Notes under the pieces: model-generated
Seen by the model: only the letters and a program-made list of their open reading frames with translations
What the model was told of the DNA's origin: nothing
Database searches by the model: none
Origin: Branchiostoma floridae
Taxonomy: Eukaryota; Chordata; Leptocardii; Amphioxiformes; Branchiostomatidae
Reading direction: 5' to 3'
Length of the DNA: 64,000 bases
Assembly (NCBI RefSeq): GCF_000003815.2
Contig: NC_049984.1
Span: forward strand, 4,044,695 to 4,108,694
Position numbers and translations under genes: made by a program
Shown: positions 1-13,023 of the stretch, piece by piece
Position numbering within the stretch: the first letter of the stretch is position 1
Layout of the letters: each line of letters begins with the position of its first letter

Positions 1-1698
1 AAATGTAACTCTAACAGCCAAAAATACTGTCTCCATTGATGAATGAGACAAAACGTTTTTTCTTATCGTTTATTGCAGCTTTAAAAGCGCGCTAAAGCAG
101 TTACAAGCTCTGATTCAAAACAATGTCACAGTATTAAAGATATAGTATAGGCTGGACTTTAGTCCAATTCTTCTATCTTCCATATATAGTTCAGAAAGAC
201 ATATACAATGTGCGCCGTAGCACATGTAGCAAATACGCTTTGTACAATGGCATTAAACATTACATAGCAACGATATAGCAAAAGATAGGATCTGTGTATT
301 CCACAAATTAACGTTAGCAAATATCCATGCGACTCAACAGTGGGTTTCCGATCTAAACCTCTGTTGCTGTGTGTACATGTGAAACCTGTTAGTCCAAGAC
401 TTCTTTAGTTAAGTGATTTGCTGTGTAATACTGTTTTCCAATCGAACTATTGGCAAGAGTAAGCAGAAAAATACTTTGTGAAAAAAGTCAAAACGACATA
501 GAATACTGTGTATCTGTACTTTGTTTAAAACACACTGAGGCCAATGTTTCCTTCATACAGAGGCTTTTCCAATACATCTACATTGTTACATAAAGCACAA
601 AGATTGTCCGCCAATAGACCAAGTTCTTGACACCAACGATATACAAGATTCACTGTATTGAAAATACAATCTCTTCAATATATATCTATCTTTGTGTTAC
701 CTTTGTTAAAAACTTTTAAAAGTATACAACATTTTCTCTGTTACAACAAGTAGGATCTAAATATATAAAACAATTTTTCATTCCAAATTTGCCTTCTTAC
801 GTTTCCTCTCTGTCAGTCTATGATATAGTGACTGCAAGCACAAAACGTTTTTGTCGTGCATTTGTATATGAACATTATCAATATATCAAAGGCAGAATTG
901 TTCAATTCTAAAAGAGAGAAGGCAGTTTTTGTACAATATCTGCGACACATGAGGAGACGTTTTCGAAAAGCAGACAACCTTTCTGTCCTCACATGAAGAA
1001 CAAGAAAGTTTTTTCTATAAGCTTTACGTGATCATCTTTCATGACATGATTATAAGTACGATTTAAGATATAGCTCTACATTTATGAAGAGGAAGCAAAA
1101 CTACGTTCACTTATTTCTTTATCTAATTAATATAAAGTAAATAGAAGGATGCCTACTACAGTCACAGATTTTGAAGATCTATACCATTTCAACAGCAAAC
1201 AAACCAAGTTAGATAAATTCATCTATAATAATCTATTATAATCTTATTGGCAGAGGCAGCACGTGTCACGTGGATGCCAACGTTAACCGTACATGATGTT
1301 ACTTATGATTTAGTGATCACTGTCGATAAAGTTGATAAAAAAGGTGAAATATAGACAAGAACCGATCAGGTAGATGGTATAGTCTGTGTGCCGATTTTCA
1401 AGATGTCATGTATGATTTAGGCCCTTTTGAGCGTTTCTGCGCTGTTTAATAGTCAAAGTTTAAGTCAAAATGCACAACATGAATTGTGGTATCGTCACCT
1501 GTGCTGTAGAGATGACAATCTCCAAGCAGATGTAAGGGTCTAGCTCAGTCTCAGTGTTTTACGCGTGTTTTGTAACATTCAGTTCGTCTTTATCGTCGCT
1601 GTAACCGGTAGGATAACGAGGGGCAAAAAGCTAAGGCGTGCTCCTAAAAAAGACTGAGCCGTATCGTTGCATCTGCCTGGAGTTTAGAGTAGGATTTG
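1..1698 (-). other. 3' flank / probable 3' UTR of the minus-strand CD225 gene
   Basis: AT-rich DNA downstream of the stop codon of the minus-strand CD225 gene. No coding potential is seen. A TTTATT (AATAAA on the minus strand) lies at 69-74 and could be a poly(A) signal, but that would need a 1.6-kb UTR. A short MITE-like end (TCTCCAAGCAGA) occurs near 1519. Confidence 0.4.
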
Positions 1699-4600
1699 TT
1701 AACCGAACGCCGCGGCAAACTGAGCGGGGAGGATGACCAGGAAGTAGATGGGGATGATGACGAGAACGATGATGAGGGAGGCGATGCCGATACCGAGGCT
1801 GATCTTGGAGAACAGGTTGGCGCTGCTGGAGGCAGACTTCGCGCCTTCGCGGTCACCTGCGTTCCACCTGGAGTCCACCTGCGGAAAACGGGTCAAGAAA
1901 AGAGTCCAGACTTCACACAGTGTAAGAAATGACAGAACGACTGGTGGACATACCAACTATCAGCTAAAAAAGGACCAAAAGACAGTCATGGCTACGAGAA
2001 GTATCAATGCAGGACTGAGATGTTTAAAGTTTCTTTTTTTAATGAAGCTAGTCATACTGTGGCTAATAGTAGAATTTAAAATTGCTAAAGTGGTAATATT
2101 GAACAAAGCAAAGCATATTGTCGTAATGTTCATTCAAAGAATGCTTCTAACCGTCAATCATTGTCGTCTGCTATTGTTGTTTTACATTCTGATGACGGAG
2201 TATGGGTGAAGTATAACCTACCTGACAGGAGAAGATGAGGGCCACGATTCCTGTCGGCCAGAAGCAGCACAGACAGGTGAAGAGCGCGAAGCCGAAGTAA
2301 TCTGCTGGCTTGGAGTCCACAATCACCATCGTAGGCTGCATCCCCGCCACCTAGCGATATCAGTTGGTATTACAGCAGCTGCTTCGTGTGGATTCATACC
2401 GTATCTACAACACTCGTGCAGTGCCTTAGTCACATTTCCAAACCGGAGCCCGGCTGGGCAGCTTTCGGTAACGAAAATTACGATATAAAAGACACAAAAC
2501 TACATAAGACGTAAAGAGAATAGCATTGTTTTTGAAAACTTTTGCGTATACATTTCTATTTTTCTTTTTTCATAACAGCCCGGTCGAGTCCAGGTTTGGA
2601 AATATGACGTTAGCCTGGTGTATTTTTGTTCAGTGTCTCCTTTATTCCTTTATCCAGACTTGCTAAAACAAAACTTCAGTTTTTACTTACTAACTGCCCC
2701 AACAGCCATCTACTTCTAAACAAGCATCACGACCATAGCACGTACAGAACACGAGATATCAAAACCGGTGGTTCTACTGCAGTACCATAAGAAGCCGCCA
2801 GGAGGTCAATATAATTGAACTTAACGATCCTTCAATATCTTGCTATGCTTTTCATAAACAAACACAAGATACCGAAAACATGGCCCTCTTGGCGAAGGCA
2901 TTCTCCTACGCAGAGATATCCAACGGCGCCAACAAACCGCCTCTTGTCTGTACCGTCACCATCAGTTCCTGACCGCCCTGCTCATAAATGTCAATGAGCT
3001 TACCCTTCCTTATATATGCGAGATCCCTTTTGAAAACTGAAAGTCCTATTCTCTGATTGGCTAACAGCTGTTTTGTGGCAACGCCCACAGGAACTGATGG
3101 TGACGGTTGGGATAGCAGAGTACAGACAAGAGGCGGTTTGCTGACGCCGTTAGATGTTAATCTCCAAGCAGATTACTCCGTGGCAAGACAGTAACATAAG
3201 CTGAGGAAGGACTTTAGCGGCCAATTTTACTTCTCTGCCGGCTAAAGTCCTTCCCCAGCTTATTGAAATTAGTTGGATATCACTGTGTAGGAGAATGTGC
3301 GAAGGCAGTAAACCTGATCTCACCACAACGGTTTGCTGCTGGGGCATGCCGGGCTGTAGGGGCTGCGGGTAGCCTGGTTGCTGGGCGTAACCTGGTTGCT
3401 GGGCGTAACCTGGTTGCTGGGCGTAACCTAGTTGCTGGGCGTAACCTGGCGGCGGCGGCTGGTACTGCGGCTCTCCGGGCGGGGGATGCCCTGAAGAAAG
3501 GACATATCATAAATGTTTAGCTACATTATGTCGACTATCGAGGTAGCGATATCTCAGCGTTCCAAAAGCATATCCAGTTGCTTGCGATAAGTAACTGCTT
3601 TTTTTGGCTTAAATTAAGTGAACCTTTGTTTATGCATGAGAACAGAGAAGCAAGACCACGAACAATGAAACACTATTTAAACACGGGACCCGCATGGGGA
3701 CGCCCATATTCAAGGTTAGGCACTCATTCTTACATGAGTGAAGTGATGGAATTCGTTTCAAGGGCCTTTCCTAAGCATATCAAGGGACCTAAACCCAGGA
3801 TCTCTAGGCTATTAGCCAAACGCCCTATCTTTACGCGACGTGACGCCACATTAATGAAATAGCACATGTTTGATTATAAAGTAACCAAATGCCTTAAAGG
3901 CAACCATAAGCTGGGTTTATTAGTCAGTGTACACAATACAAAGCTGAAAGAAACAGATCATCTCAAACAGTTATCATAAATTCACGGAGCTTTTACCATT
4001 TAGGACATCACCGAAAGCCCAAAATCCAATCATCACAGAGAACGTGGGACAGTTCATTAGCTACAGTAACTGTATTCAAAGAAGAACTCAAACCCGACAA
4101 TAGTATTCATTGTATTATATAGTTGATCGGACCCTAGTGTCAGGTATCACACTATATTCTACTCTTAGTCTCTTTGAGACTTTTCATGCAACTCGCCTTC
4201 GGGCATGATTTTGCAAACAAAACAAATTTGAGACCCTGTGATATATCGCTACCTCACATGCCCCAGATATCATTGACTGCCAGATATGTTTTATGTATAT
4301 TGAAGGTGATTAACTCCAAATACAATGGGCAGCCTCTCATCAAATATTAACCGTTAGAAAGAATAACGAGACCTCCCCAGAGAATCCTTTGAATGCGTTC
4401 AGTAAAATTACTTGTTGTAATGGGAGATTTTCAACCTCGCAACGCCAATTATATGTGAGATGTTTGGAAGGCAAATAGCAACAAGAATAACCATGGGCTT
4501 TGACCTCTTCTTAATTATAATAGCTTGGGAATGCCATTTTCCACGTAAGAATACGCGTTGGGACACATGACTTGATGACAGTACAGTGTATTATGAATAA

Positions 4601-7600
4601 TAGTAATCATTTCTTCGTGGATGGACAAGCATGCATTGCTGTAGCAAACTGCAAGGGGCACACTGGGAAAATGTTTCAGGAATTATGTGAAGTAAAATAC
4701 ACGAGGGGAAGACAGATAATTGACATGCTTACAGCTATTCTATCGTATTGTAGGGTGAAAACGGAAAATGAAACTTTTTTCAACCTTTATTTTGGAAATT
4801 CAAAGCTATCCGGCCCGTACGTCATAATCGCGTGCATCCGGGTGGTGCCCATCGCCATATCTATATCCCTTGGGCCACACATTTGTGCAAGTACTAAAAC
4901 AAGGGGCTAGTCCGTAATTTCCAAGCAGATCCTATGGTAGCGCTAGCATAATATCATATGGTAGTATCAAAAGCTGACACAGGAGTGTAGCTGGCCTATG
5001 AGTGTGCACTGGCCTTGGAATTGGCCTTGACATTCTATGACATTCGTATAGTTTGTTTTTACGCTTTAGGGTATCTTTTGTAATCTTTGGCATTTGCTCA
5101 TTTTCCTGTCCTTTGCACGTCTACAGTATAGTTGAAACTTTTTTACTTGGAAACGGCCGAAAACTGATACACGCGGATGTCATCCATATAATCAAATCAA
5201 CATGGCTTCATCGGAAGACAGAGTACTGTCTATCCTTATTGAAGAGAAGGATTCGGAGATCAAAAGATCTTTTAACACTAAGTTCACCTCGTTAATACAA
5301 ACAAAGCTTGAAGAACAAACATAACCACCACCACTCCACGAAGCAGGGTTGTAGCCAGCACCTGTCCTTCAGTCCTTTGAAGGAATTTTGCAGCTGGGGA
5401 CTGAAAAAAGTTTTCCCCATTCCATCCCCTTGGACTGACAAAAATTGATATGCAAAGATATAAAAAAACCAAAACCCATGTGTTCTTCTTCACCAAAAGA
5501 GATGCCACTGAACAGCTTAGTCTACAAGCAAAATTTGCACCTCAAAATGCAGAAAATAGTGTTTCAGAGGGTCTTGATTTAAAACTTTTCTGGGACCCAG
5601 ACCCCCTAGAAATGACACGCAACGTCAGGCCATGCCTTCGGTGCTTTGATAGGATTCCCATTCAAAATCAAGGGGACTAAAAATGATTTCAGGCTGGCTA
5701 CAACCACTCCACGAAGTAATGGCACCTCTTCAACTCTGAAAAAACCTCAGGAATGTTTGCTAAAGACCACAGGTGTGACCACTGTTAACATCACCATGGT
5801 TACTAATCTAATGCACAGACGCCTGATTGCTCAGATGGACTGTTGTTGCACTTGTGTGTGGTTCTGGGTAATGCAATTGTGGCCGTGGCTTTGTAGAATT
5901 GAGAATGAATTCTATTTTCGTTCGACCAGACTGCAATCTAAACGACACATTGTTTCGCTCACACAAAGAGGCATTTCATTTAGCCTCCTCCACCGACGTC
6001 TCTCTGGGGGCCTTGGCGTTAGTTTTTTTTTTTCTTGGGGGCGGGGAGGGGGGGGGCGGTATTCGCGATTTTTAACCGGGAATACGTCGGGAAAACAAAT
6101 ATGACAGGAAATATATGCCGGCCCCCGTACAAGCTTACCGGTATGATCCGGCCGGTATATATTCCTTATTCCCTTATACCAAGGAGCTTTTATCATATAC
6201 TTACACCAACGCCACCTGAAACGCCAGTGAAGGAGGCTACATTTCATTGTGCTTGAGCGGCAAATCGCTGCACGCTTGCTGTGAAATAGAATTTAACACA
6301 GAGCATTACGATATTCATAGATAAAAAAAGAGAAAAATCAATTATATCTTGCATGATTAAAACTATCAACTTAACTTGAGAACAAATGGTGGATTGCCTT
6401 TTTAAAGCGTGAAACTTAACGACAGGGATTTTGGATCCTTTGGCATGTCATCTGTCTATATTCGTCCAATTTCTATAATCTTCTATAATATGGTAGAGGC
6501 TAAGGCTTCCATACGGACCTCATACGGACTTGAATATATACGCAGGTGTGGACCCACCTTAAATTCTTGTCGTTTACGATGCGTGCACTCTAATTGATTT
6601 ATGTTACCATAATTGTCGTCTATATAGTGGAATAAGGGTCTTAATTCTTGTTGTCCTTTGCTCTGTGTGCACTCTTTCATTTATTTATGCTACCATTCGA
6701 GCGCACTCAGGTCCTTGACTTGTTTTTCAGGTGTCCCTTCACTGCACATTTGTGGTTTATTGCCAAATTGACCTAGGTTTCAGTCAGCGCTTCTTTTGAA
6801 GTGCATTATTACGTGTATTGTGTAAATGGATGTATTCGTTCATTCGAGTTGTAAACTCCTGATAACCTGACTGGCTTTCTTGGAAACCAGAGCGTGGGTA
6901 CAAGCGGGTAATCTCCATGCATATTTACCGGTGGCATAAGGAGTTTAGCTGTATTATTCATATATATGTATTAGCTGTATTATTCATATATATGTATATA
7001 TATATCAATAATATTTATAAAGTCTCTAGTTTAAGCTTCAACATTGTTGCATTTTTTTTCTCAAGTTGTTGTAATTCAGAAGAAATAAGACTAAATGCTG
7101 GTTCACACGTGTGTACATATACAAAGCCGTATGGAAGTCTTAGCCTGTACCAGGCTTCACAAGTCACTCATAAAATAGTAGAAATAGGACAAATATGGAC
7201 AGATGCCAGCGGAGTTAGCTGGTCACAAGCCGTACTCTTTGGACAGACAACTCCGCTGGCATGTAGCTATATTTCTTCAAACTTTCCCATTTTTCCAGTG
7301 ACCTTTTGGAGTGACGCCAACCGAGCCTCACGGCTAATCCGTCTAAAGGTGCCAAAAAACACCTACGGATTTGGTGCTGCCAGTGTGTCAACATCTGCAC
7401 ACTTGCTACTAAGATCCGTGATTTTTTTCTGAGCCTGGTAGTGGCTAAGAATTCCGTACAGACTTAAATATATATAAACAGGTGTGGTTTGCTCTATGTG
7501 TACTCCTTCATTTATTTAGGTTATCATTAGAGCGCACTCAAATCCTTGACCTGTTACGTTTTAGTCGCCCCTACACTACAAATCTGTGGTTGATTGCCAG

Positions 7601-10002
7601 ATTGGCCTAGATTCAGTCAGTCCCTTATTTGAAGCGCATTGTGCATCATTTTACTGTACAGCATGATGAGCCGTTACTTTATTGGCTATCTGGTTTGTGG
7701 GCGTTGTATTGCTCGTTTTTACGTCAAAACCGTTTAAATGGTAACTGATTGGAATTGCATATTCGTGACATCTGTAATCGCATGAATACAACTTGAGTCA
7801 GACTGTTTATTTTGATTCACCGTGGCATGAAAACCGGTTCAACGAGTTTCAGAAAGCCTCATTAGTAAATATCGCCCATTGCACATGGACGGCGACAGAG
7901 TAATCTGACAAATCCATCTACTAAGGTAAAACTTGAAGATAAAAGGGGCTCGCTGGTCGCGAACATTCTTTCCTGAAATTTTCATTCTAGATCTCATTTT
8001 CACATCAGTTCTGGTGTCAGTCGGGATTGTAGCCTAAAGAATGACCTTGGGGCACTGGTGCGGCGCTGCGGGGTTCGTAGATGACTCAACGAATTTCAGA
8101 GATAAAGAACTAATTTTCTTCCGTTTTGTGTATTTTACGTGTCACGCAATATCTAAATTATAAAAAATCGCGAAAATAACAAAACAGTGCCGTAGTGAAC
8201 GAACCCCGCAGTGCCGCACCGGTGCCCCAAGTGCAGTGAGAGTCCACCTAAAGTTATGTAGCACTCAGTTGTCCTTAATCAGGTGACGTCAAATACTTCA
8301 CCAAACACAAAACGTTATCCGGACACTTGATATCCTGTCCTTCGGTAAATACTTGTAAACATTATTAGTGTACGGCGTCGTCTGTTGTTAGCTAAGCTGG
8401 CCCTTGAGAAAATAATTTCCGCTACATTTCAGGAAATTTGCCCATATCAACGGGCCACAATGAATAATAAAAACATATACAAGATAAGAATACAACTACA
8501 AACACGTATGCAGTAAAATGTTGAGTACGATTAGTCAGGGGTGTTTGAAGGTAAGGTTGATGTAATGTCTCTGAATGTGCTGTGATTGAAGGCATCTGAA
8601 TGGAATAACCGGATGATGATGTAATTTTCAGGTGACGATACGCTGTTCAAATACGTTATGTTAATTTTCTTCTCCTAGCTTCAAATGTGTCTACCTCATA
8701 TGAACCAAACATTTGGCTAGCACTTGCACTTATTCCATGAAAGAGAAAAGGCATTGTTTACATTGACAATATCGTCAAGAATTGCCAACAAGCGCTGGGA
8801 AACTTGACCTCTACATAATTGCCTGCGGCGTGGAAACAAACCAAGAACAGACAAAGAAACTTTTGTTCAAAACCTACGTCAGACTAGAAGTAATTTCAAA
8901 ACTGTGCCTTAATCGAATTTTACTTCAATCTGCTCTTTTTGTCCTTGTTTTTTGTTCACGTGAATGAAATTAAAGCAAGTACAAACTTTGTTTACGTTTA
9001 CCATGTGCATGCCCGCCGGGGCTCTATTGTTCTTTGAGCAGTCTGTCAAGTAATTTGGCACGCCACATCGGCCACTAACCCCGCGATTGTACTCTCCAAG
9101 CAGAGGTTGGGAGGAAAAATAGTGACCTTTTTCTTTCATCAAGTTTTTTTCGACCGGCATTCATTTGGTGGGAAAACTTGATGAAAGGAAAAGGTCAGGA
9201 TTTTTCCTACCAGCTTCTGCTTGGAGAGTAGCGTTTTGCAGAGGTTATTCAGATTTCTGACCTATAGGTTGTCGCTGTCGTTACGTGCATGCAAATAAAG
9301 CTAAATCAGTCACCGTCTGAGATAGCGAAGATATCTATGGCGTGATCTTTCGTGTTTTTATGGGATAATATCACCGTCGCCTGTTTGATATTTTGTGTGT
9401 TTTGTTGTCTTCTCACTGTTCTCAGTCACACTTTTATGTTTTGTATGATATACCCAGTATGTAGTGAAAGCGAAGGTTACACATATCCTATGTAGGTCAA
9501 AGTGAGAGCTAGAGCGCATCGCGATCGCCGTCTAGTAGAAAGCTTCGTAAGTAAAGCTTCTGCAAAACTGTCCCTCCCCATTCCCATTGACACCTTCATT
9601 GTCAGGAAAACATCCTTAGAGCCAGGCATAATGGACAATACGTTATTCATGAAATACTGACCTTTAAAGATTTGACACATTAAAATTTAAGAGCGCTCGT
9701 GAAACAGAATTTCCACTGGAACCTGAGGCGAGCTATTTACAGACCAAACACTTAAAAAATTCTGTGCAAATGTATTGTTTTTCCACTGGCTACTTCCGCC
9801 TGATAGTACACGTCTTGTATTCTGGCCAATTTTATAAGTCCAACTCACGAATGGTGGCTCGTTGAGCAAAGTAAGGGTTAAGGAAAAGCGAGATGGCCTC
9901 ATAAGAATAGATGCAAGTTTTCAGGTGAAGAGGAACCAGCTCACCTGGCTGTTGTTGCATCTCCATTCCGGGCATTTTCGGGTCAGGAGCAATGGCGGCC
10001 AT
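1699..10002 (-). CDS. CD225 / dispanin-type two-pass membrane protein with Pro/Tyr hexapeptide array (4 exons)
   Basis: Exons 10002-9945, 3490-3324, 2350-2222 and 1878-1699, all with GT/AG borders, join in frame to 177 aa. Start: ATG at 10002, A at -3, G at +4. Residues 1-34 are Met/Gln/Pro-rich. Residues 35-64 are five near-copies of a GYAQQP hexapeptide (18-nt DNA repeat). Residues 93-117 form the first hydrophobic segment with the CLCC cysteines (101-104), followed by a conserved loop with WNAGDREGAKS, then TM2 (about 145-168) and a short tail. This hydrophobic-Cys-loop-TM order is the CD225 domain of IFITM and proline-rich transmembrane proteins. In those families the clustered cysteines are palmitoylated and the protein sits in endosomal or plasma membranes. 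A role in membrane fusion or trafficking is family inference only. The plus-strand gene at 14.1-19.6 kb is its paralog. The first exon is assigned from phase and splice context, so it is less certain than the other three. Confidence 0.85.
2351..3323 (-). repeat. Intron 2 of CD225 gene 1: two palindromic MITE copies
   Basis: Two inverted-repeat elements are visible. In the first, the arms at about 2922-2971 and 3089-3151 are reverse complements (AACGGCG...GACGCCGTT ends). In the second, arms at about 3196-3217 and 3240-3262 pair (TAAGCTG-GGAAGGAC type) downstream of a TCTCCAAGCAGA end near 3159. Neither carries a gene. Confidence 0.65.
4925..5035. repeat. Truncated MITE (TCCAAGCAGATCCTA family)
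   Basis: The left half matches the element at 43481-43617: a TTCCAAGCAGATCCTA end, then 'agtatcaaaagctgac' and 'ggagtgtagc'. The right inverted arm is missing. Confidence 0.6.
6037..6059 (+). other. G-rich run, possible G-quadruplex
   Basis: Four or more G-tracts (5, 4 and 9 consecutive G's plus a GG) lie within 23 nt, right after a T-run. It lies in intron 1 of the minus-strand CD225 gene. Confidence 0.4.
6455..6570. repeat. Solo arm of the TTCACACGTG palindromic element
   Basis: Matches the right arm of the complete copy at 27663-27992: 'tctatattcgtccaatttct', then 'ggcttccatacggacctcat', then an ACGCAGGTGTGGACCCACC end. The left arm is absent. Confidence 0.6.
6655..7650. repeat. Direct repeat pair (6655-6810 and 7490-7650) flanking a palindromic element
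   Basis: The two roughly 155-bp blocks share 'gcgcactcA', 'tccttgac', 'tgattgcc/attgcca' and 'gaagcgcatt' in the same order. Between them lies a TTCACACGTG-type element (7099-7490) whose arms pair around 'agttagct' at 7214. Confidence 0.55.
7099..7490. repeat. Palindromic MITE, TTCACACGTG family
   Basis: The left arm starts GGTTCACACGTG. The loop is near 7210-7260, where CAGCGGAGTT and AACTCCGCTGG are inverted. The right arm ends 'ataaacaggtgtggt'. The order matches 27663-27992. Confidence 0.6.
8043..8230. repeat. Short palindromic MITE with about 32-bp terminal inverted repeats
   Basis: The left end CTTGGGGCACTGGTGCGGC (from about 8045) is the reverse complement of GCCGCACCGGTGCCCCAAG (ending about 8230). 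The roughly 125-bp interior is AT-rich and non-coding. Confidence 0.75.
9090..9230. repeat. MITE, TACTCTCCAAGCAGAGG family
   Basis: TACTCTCCAAGCAGAGG at 9090 is mirrored by CTTCTGCTTGGAGAGTA ending at 9230. Internal arms (ACTTGATGAAAG and its complement) also pair. Confidence 0.75.
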
Positions 10003-11204
10003 CTTGTTTCAGACGATCGTTCACTGACAAATTCTATTTTCTCGACGCAAGATTAAACCGCTCTTGAAAAGGACCGCAGATCGGTGCTTAATCACTGATC
10101 CCTGACCGCCTTAACACGGACGAGATCCTCTGCCTGTCTCTGAAACTGGATCGCCTGAGACAATACGGGCGGTGCGATAAAGAAGGTTCAGGGAAAGGCA
10201 CGGTTTTGGAGACACGCCGAGTCTCGGTGGAGTCGGTAGTGTTAAATCGTGCGTGACAAGGGATCGCAGGTAGGCTGGCCTGCGGTGGTCGGCACGGGCA
10301 ACGGGACAACAAAGACGGAGCGACAAAATACACGTAGGCGGCCTATGATTACACCGGGCACTTAACGGACTACCAACCATTTCCGCGTGAGGAATATGTT
10401 TTCGTCACCATTAGGCGTATTACTTACAGTTTTGTGATAAGGCCACACCGACTTAATAATAGTTAATTTTAAGGATGACATCCTCTGGGACTCCAAAACT
10501 AATACGCTCGGGCGAAAAAAGAAAAATACTGGAAACAGATGCAGCAAGTATAACAAGTATGAACCACAGGACTAAACACCCAGACCATTCTTTCCCAGGC
10601 CTGGTATGTCTTATAATCACCTCCAGTAGGACTGTAAGAGACAAACGTCACCAAAAAAATAGATTGTCATGTTTGTTTGTTTTCTTTTTGTTTATCTGTT
10701 TATAGGCGTAATCACGAAAGGATGAAGTCTATTGAAAAGACAGGATTAATATGGAGAAAGCATTGAAAGGATGAAGTGTTGCGAATAATGGTATATTAGA
10801 AAACCCTAGCAAAACTTTACCTAAATGTCCATACGCAACTCATAGGCCATTGAATATACGCACTAGCGTAAACGAGCCTATAGAGAGAGACCACATTGGG
10901 AAAACAGAGAAGCCACTTGAAATATAAAAGCACGCCACTTAACCGGAAACAATGATCCATGATTATCGGTTGTTTGAAGGAGCCAAACGACTGAAGACCC
11001 GTGTATGTGAGGAGGACACCCTTCCAAATCAAATGCATAATGAGCAAGAGATCGATTTGTAATCAATAAGAATTAAAGTTAATTATCATATTTGAAGTAT
11101 AACGTTACGTTAACTAGTTCAATTAATTATATGTATTCTATGCGTATGTAAACGTTTACGTATATGTATGTTGTATGTTGGCACACGATATCAGCCCAGC
11201 CGCC

Positions 11205-11361
11205 TAGTCTCCAAGCAGACCCTACGGTGCCTAAAGATAGTATCAAAGCTGGCAAAGGAGTATAGCCGGCTCCGGTGCCCATTTGACTCCCTTTGGCCGG
11301 CTATACTCCTTGGCCAGCTTTGATACTATCTTTAGGCACTGTAGGGTCTGCTTGGAGACTA
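11205..11361. repeat. Complete MITE with near-perfect palindrome and target duplication
   Basis: TAGTCTCCAAGCAGACCCTA is mirrored by its complement ending GGAGACTA. The direct repeat CAGCCGCC flanks it at 11197-11204 and 11362-11369. The internal arms (GATAGTATCAAAGCTGGC and complement) pair along almost the whole length. Confidence 0.85.
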
Positions 11362-12189
11362 CAGCCGCCTGGGTATACCATGTATTGTACTGTCTGCAGT
11401 TGAAATGAATCTAAATCTAAATATTTGGAACAGTAAATCCCTGAATGATAAGTCAACGTCAATAGCGGACTACATGTCACCTATGGGAATGAGATATTCA
11501 AGTTACGGGGTCAACGACCGTTCGAGCGTGCATGATTACTGGAAGGGCTTTGAGAGGCTTTATTTATTTGTCCATTAGCAGTGATACAAAAAAATATTGT
11601 ACAATGCTAGTCTTCCTTGAAATATAAAAGTACACACATGACATAACGAAACGCATACAGATACATACAATTATTTACAGTGCAATCATTCCATGTAGAT
11701 ATGGATCTACATATGAAGGTTTTCTTCATGGCACTAGTTCTCGGTTTTGATAGTCTGTATGTGTGCTTGCTGGTATGACGTGTCTTGTAACTGTGTTGCT
11801 GTGTGACAGGAGACAAGTGGCTGTAGAGAACTGCTGGTTGCTGTGTTGTGACGATCCTCCTGGACTGAGACATAGGGCCATATTCAATAAATTTTCTTGA
11901 TGCACAAATACATGTATATGCAAAGACAATGCGTTGTATTCTTTACCCTCCAACCACTCTCATATTTTCATGTTAATCATTTACTTTACTTATTTATCAT
12001 CATTTCATATTTATTGATTTTATCTAATATATAAAGGTTTTGATGGCAGATGGCGTAAATTGTGCTACGTATTTTGTATATGAGTTTCTCCGCTCGTCTT
12101 ACACCATTGTCTGTACGTAAGTCGGATTGCCAATACAATGTACCTACTTCAAAACCTCTGGGTCGGAGGCGACTGTGTATACAAATCGA

Positions 12190-12414
12190 TACTTTCCAAA
12201 CAGAGGTTCGGCCTCAGCTGTTTTTTTAAGCATAAGGGCGTTTTTATTGGGCTTTCCATTTTGTGCTCTTTTCTTTATGCCTTCCTGCCAAACACATAAA
12301 TAAACTTCTGCTTGCAGAGTAGAAAGACATAAAGAAAATAGCACAAAATAGAAAGTCCGAGAAAAACGCCTGAAACGCTTTAACAGCCAGACCCGAACCT
12401 CTGCTTGGAGAGTA
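12190..12414. repeat. MITE, TACTCTCCAAGCAGAGG family
   Basis: TACTTTCCAAACAGAGG on the left, CCTCTGCTTGGAGAGTA on the right. Arms pair around 'aagaaaatagcacaaaat'. Flanking 9-mers ACAAATCGA and ACAGAACGC match at 6 of 9 positions, compatible with a decayed 9-bp target duplication. Confidence 0.75.
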
Positions 12415-12639
12415 ACAGAACGCCATATGTTTCTATGTTATCTTCGAATATTCAGGAATATGCTATGTATATATTCTCATGAGTAGTATGTATCTTTTCC
12501 CCTTTTTTTTATGGCCAATTGGTGTATGAAAATAGCAGTAGTTGATGATAACACACACTGTCATACAGTTCTGATTTTCAATGTCAGTCAGTAGCGCCCT
12601 GCAGGTCAATTATTCAAATGACGTACCAAGGCCACGGGG

Positions 12640-12722
12640 TCAACCAGAGACAGGTCTTACTCTCTCTCTTTGGTCGGGCTTTCTAGTTGGCCAGAGTCGA
12701 ACCTCTCCTTGGAGAGTAGACA
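12640..12722. repeat. Right-end fragment of the TACTCTCCAAGCAGAGG MITE
   Basis: Ends CGAACCTCTCCTTGGAGAGTA; the left end is missing. Confidence 0.5.
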
Positions 12723-12907
12723 CTAAGACAGGCCACAATACACCCCATCCCCTCAATGCCCAAAAATATTACATAGGGGCATAATGAATGCAATAATTGA
12801 AAAGACAGCATTAAATATCTATTGTCTCGTGGGAGGAGTTGTCTATTTGTTGTCTGAGACATCCACTTTAAAAAAAGCTTTGTTTCATCTCATATAGCCA
12901 ATGATAA

Positions 12908-13023
12908 TGAATCTCCAAGCAGAGGTTTTAGGGTGCACATTTGTCACATTTCATGACAGGCCTTCGACTAAAAATCTACCTTTAACCAAGGAGGTTGAAA
13001 ATTCTTTTTTTCAACCTCCTTGC
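12908..13023. repeat. MITE fragment followed by an AGGAGGTTGAAAA hairpin
   Basis: A TCTCCAAGCAGAGGTTTTAG end at 12910 is followed by a near-perfect hairpin at 12988-13023 (AAGGAGGTTGAAAA and TTTTTCAACCTCCTT). Confidence 0.5.

Larger units (their letters stand above)
3491..9944 (-). other. Intron 1 of CD225 gene 1, repeat-filled, no gene
   Basis: This 6.45-kb interval separates the first and second coding exons. It contains the MITEs listed separately, a SINE-like stretch near 3640-3840 and AT-rich unique DNA. The reading frames here show no family resemblance and no splice-consistent extensions. Confidence 0.5.

Noticed and set aside
3578-3862. 94-aa plus-strand frame
   Set aside because: Falls in SINE-like sequence in an intron, with no recognisable domain and no splice partner.
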